The notes beneath the pieces were generated by a model. That model made no database searches. It had not been told where the DNA came from and saw only the letters and a list, made by a program, of their open reading frames with translations. This document shows positions 14,542 to 15,930 of a stretch of DNA of 15,930 nt, in pieces. Position numbers and translations under genes: made by a program. Numbering within the stretch: the first letter of the stretch is position 1; each line of letters opens with the position of its first letter. This stretch comes from an uncultured Hungatella sp. (lineage in GTDB: Bacteria; Bacillota; Clostridia; Lachnospirales; Lachnospiraceae), in NCBI GenBank assembly GCA_910586845.1, contig CAJUJV010000002.1, forward strand, positions 17,259 to 33,188. Reading direction: 5' to 3'.

Positions 14542-14568
14542 CTATTTAATAAAGTATATAATAAATAG
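14542..14568. promoter_or_regulatory. AT-rich palindrome, candidate ROK operator
   Basis: CTATTTA (14542-14548) and TAAATAG (14562-14568) form a perfect 7-bp inverted repeat with centre-to-centre spacing of 20 bases, and several inner positions also match. It lies at about +11 to +37 of the dehydrogenase transcript, ends before the AAGGAG ribosome binding site, and resembles the A/T-arm operators bound by ROK repressors. A ROK gene lies immediately upstream. Confidence 0.5.
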
Positions 14569-14583
14569 AAGGAGAAATTTGTT

Positions 14584-15633
14584 ATGGAAGGGACAATGAA
14601 GACTGCTGTTATGCTCGGAATCAGTAAAATGGGATTTGAGGAAAGGAAGATTCCCGTACCGAAGGACGACGAAGTTCTTGTGAAATTGGAGTATGTGGGT
14701 ATCTGCGGCAGCGACCTGCATTATTATGAAACAGGGGCAATCGGAGATTATGTGGTGAAGCCGCCTTTTGTGCTGGGACATGAGCCTGGCGGCACGGTAG
14801 TGGAGGTCGGAAAAGGAGTGAAGCATCTGAAAGTGGGCGACCGGGTTGCACTGGAGCCGGGAAAAACCTGCGGACACTGTGAGTTCTGCAAAACAGGGAA
14901 TTACAACCTCTGTCCGGATGTGGTATTTTTTGCAACGCCTCCGGTAGACGGCGTATTCCAGGAATATGTGGCACATGAAGCGGATCTTTGTTTTAAACTG
15001 CCGGATAACGTAAGTACGCTGGAAGGGGCCTTGATAGAGCCTTTGGCGGTAGGCTTCCATGCAGCCATGCAGGGAGGGGCAAGAGCGGGCCAGACAGCGG
15101 TAGTTATGGGTGCAGGGTGCATCGGTCTTGTGACAATGATGGCATTAAAAGCAATGGGAGTATCCAGGGTATTTGTGGTGGACATTATGGAAAAACGGCT
15201 CCAGAAGGCATTAGAACTGGGTGCAGACGGAGTAATCGACGGAAGCCGGACGGATGCGGTGGAAGAAGTGAGGAAACTGACCGCCGGTAAGGGCTGTGAT
15301 CTGGCGGTGGAAACAGCGGGTACTCAGATAACGACTGTTCAGACAATCCATATGACGAAAAAGGGCGCGACTATTGTTCTGGTTGGATACAGCAAAAGCG
15401 GCGAGATGACGCTTCCGATGAGCCTTGCTCTGGATAAGGAGCTGACCTTTAAGACAGTATTCCGTTACCGCCATATCTATCCAATAGCAATTGAGGCGGT
15501 CGCGGCGGGCAAAGTAAATCTGAAAGGGATCGTGACAGATATATTTGATCTTAATGATGTGCAGAAAGCGATGGATCACAGTGTGAATAATAAAGCGGAT
15601 ATCGTGAAGGCCGTTATCCGCATCGCAGAATAA
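14584..15633 (+). CDS. Zinc-dependent polyol dehydrogenase (sorbitol/L-iditol/xylitol dehydrogenase type)
   Basis: A cytoplasmic medium-chain dehydrogenase of 349 residues that oxidises a polyol, or reduces the matching ketose, with NAD(H). Catalytic zinc ligands are Cys41 (GICGSDLH), His66 and Glu67 (GHEPGG), with Glu152 (IEPLAVG) nearby. The structural zinc site has all four cysteines: 96, 99, 102 and 110. The Rossmann motif is GAGCIG (176-181), and Asp200 at the end of the second strand favours NAD over NADP. ATG 14584 has AAGGAG about ten bases upstream; ATG 14596, the fifth codon, is the alternative. It has its own strong promoter with a probable operator and ends at a shared terminator facing the sulfatase gene. 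Sorbitol, iditol, xylitol and related polyols cannot be separated by sequence alone. Confidence 0.9.
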   Translation: MEGTMKTAVMLGISKMGFEERKIPVPKDDEVLVKLEYVGICGSDLHYYETGAIGDYVVKPPFVLGHEPGGTVVEVGKGVKHLKVGDRVALEPGKTCGHCEFCKTGNYNLCPDVVFFATPPVDGVFQEYVAHEADLCFKLPDNVSTLEGALIEPLAVGFHAAMQGGARAGQTAVVMGAGCIGLVTMMALKAMGVSRVFVVDIMEKRLQKALELGADGVIDGSRTDAVEEVRKLTAGKGCDLAVETAGTQITTVQTIHMTKKGATIVLVGYSKSGEMTLPMSLALDKELTFKTVFRYRHIYPIAIEAVAAGKVNLKGIVTDIFDLNDVQKAMDHSVNNKADIVKAVIRIAE

Positions 15634-15660
15634 GCAGGTCAAAATAAGAATAAAAGAGAA

Positions 15661-15717
15661 AGAGCTCCGTGAAACTCAAAGGTTTGAAAATTCTTGAGTT
15701 TTGCGGAACTCTTTTTT
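15661..15717. terminator. Bidirectional terminator between dehydrogenase and sulfatase
   Basis: A 19-bp stem (15661-15679 with 15694-15712, 16 Watson-Crick pairs and three G-T pairs) is followed by T6 on the plus strand (15712-15717). On the minus strand it is followed by a T-rich run (15645-15660 read in reverse). It serves both convergent genes. Confidence 0.85.
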
Positions 15718-15734
15718 CCTGCCGTTTCTGCCTC

Positions 15735-15930
15735 TTACCTGGGATCCTTTCTGTCGGGCACCACGTCTCCCGTCTCCATATAGAACCGCAGAAGGCGCAT
15801 GCGCATGTTCTGGATCTGATCCTGGTATTCGGGAAGGTCGATGGCGTTATGAAGCTCCAGAGGATCCTTTTCAAGATCATAGAACTCATCCTTTTCATAA
15901 AGCCGCATCACATATTTAAAATGGTCCATG
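15735..15930 (-). CDS. Sulfatase, C-terminal end (truncated by window edge)
   Basis: The frame is open to the right edge of the window, so only the last 65 or so residues of the protein are visible. The segment KDEFYDLEKDPLELHNAIDLPEY is the characteristic C-terminal subdomain of type I sulfatases (the consensus resembles ELYDLxxDPxExxNL), followed by a helix with Arg and Met residues and a Pro/Asp-rich tail. These enzymes hydrolyse sulfate esters on glycans or other substrates and need formylglycine made by the maturation enzyme encoded at 12161-13297. The CxPSR/SxPSR active site, signal peptide and substrate family lie outside the window, so the location and specificity cannot be judged. 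Confidence 0.85.
   Translation of the reverse strand, partial: MDHFKYVMRLYEKDEFYDLEKDPLELHNAIDLPEYQDQIQNMRMRLLRFYMETGDVVPDRKDPR

Overview
The window looks like a Clostridia chromosome, most probably a gut Lachnospiraceae. The signs are purine-rich AAGGAGG ribosome binding sites, sigma-A promoters, many intrinsic terminators, a 6-phospho-beta-glucoside PTS operon, and an anaerobic sulfatase-maturation enzyme beside a sulfatase. Taxonomy is inferred from content only. No gap longer than 300 bases lacks a gene, and I see no rRNA, tRNA, CRISPR array or insertion sequence.

Region 1 (1-2051) is a decaying or misread NTPase locus. The 3' end of an unidentified gene is followed 11 bases later by a large P-loop ATPase gene. 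Its reading frame slips by -1 three times, at A6, G4 and G4 runs. Closing the three slips restores one continuous protein of about 609 residues.

Region 2 (2061-8359) is a nearly self-contained PTS module: a dedicated HPr paralog, a LicR-type PRD activator, EIIB, EIIC and EIIA of the lactose/cellobiose family, and a GH1 6-phospho-beta-glycosidase. Only general enzyme I is missing. The HPr has His15 but Lys at the position of the regulatory Ser46. A strong terminator lies between the only visible promoter and the HPr gene, 17 bases before its start codon. A 19-bp inverted repeat sits just upstream of a weak promoter for the EII-glycosidase operon and is a good candidate activator site. Sugar would be phosphorylated on entry (EI to HPr to EIIA to EIIB to EIIC-bound sugar) and then cleaved in the cytoplasm.

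Region 3 (8432-10072) holds a monocistronic nitroreductase and a convergent LacX-type aldose 1-epimerase.

Region 4 (10180-15930) is a sulfated-glycan type locus. A strong promoter drives a probable operon of leucine-rich-repeat protein, TauE/SafE anion exporter, anaerobic sulfatase-maturating radical SAM enzyme and ROK regulator, closed by a terminator. A perfect consensus promoter followed by an AT-rich palindrome then drives a zinc polyol dehydrogenase. A shared terminator separates it from the C-terminal end of a convergent sulfatase. A coherent reading is that the radical SAM enzyme activates sulfatases, the exporter disposes of released sulfur oxyanion, the ROK protein senses a sugar product, and the dehydrogenase oxidises a polyol product.
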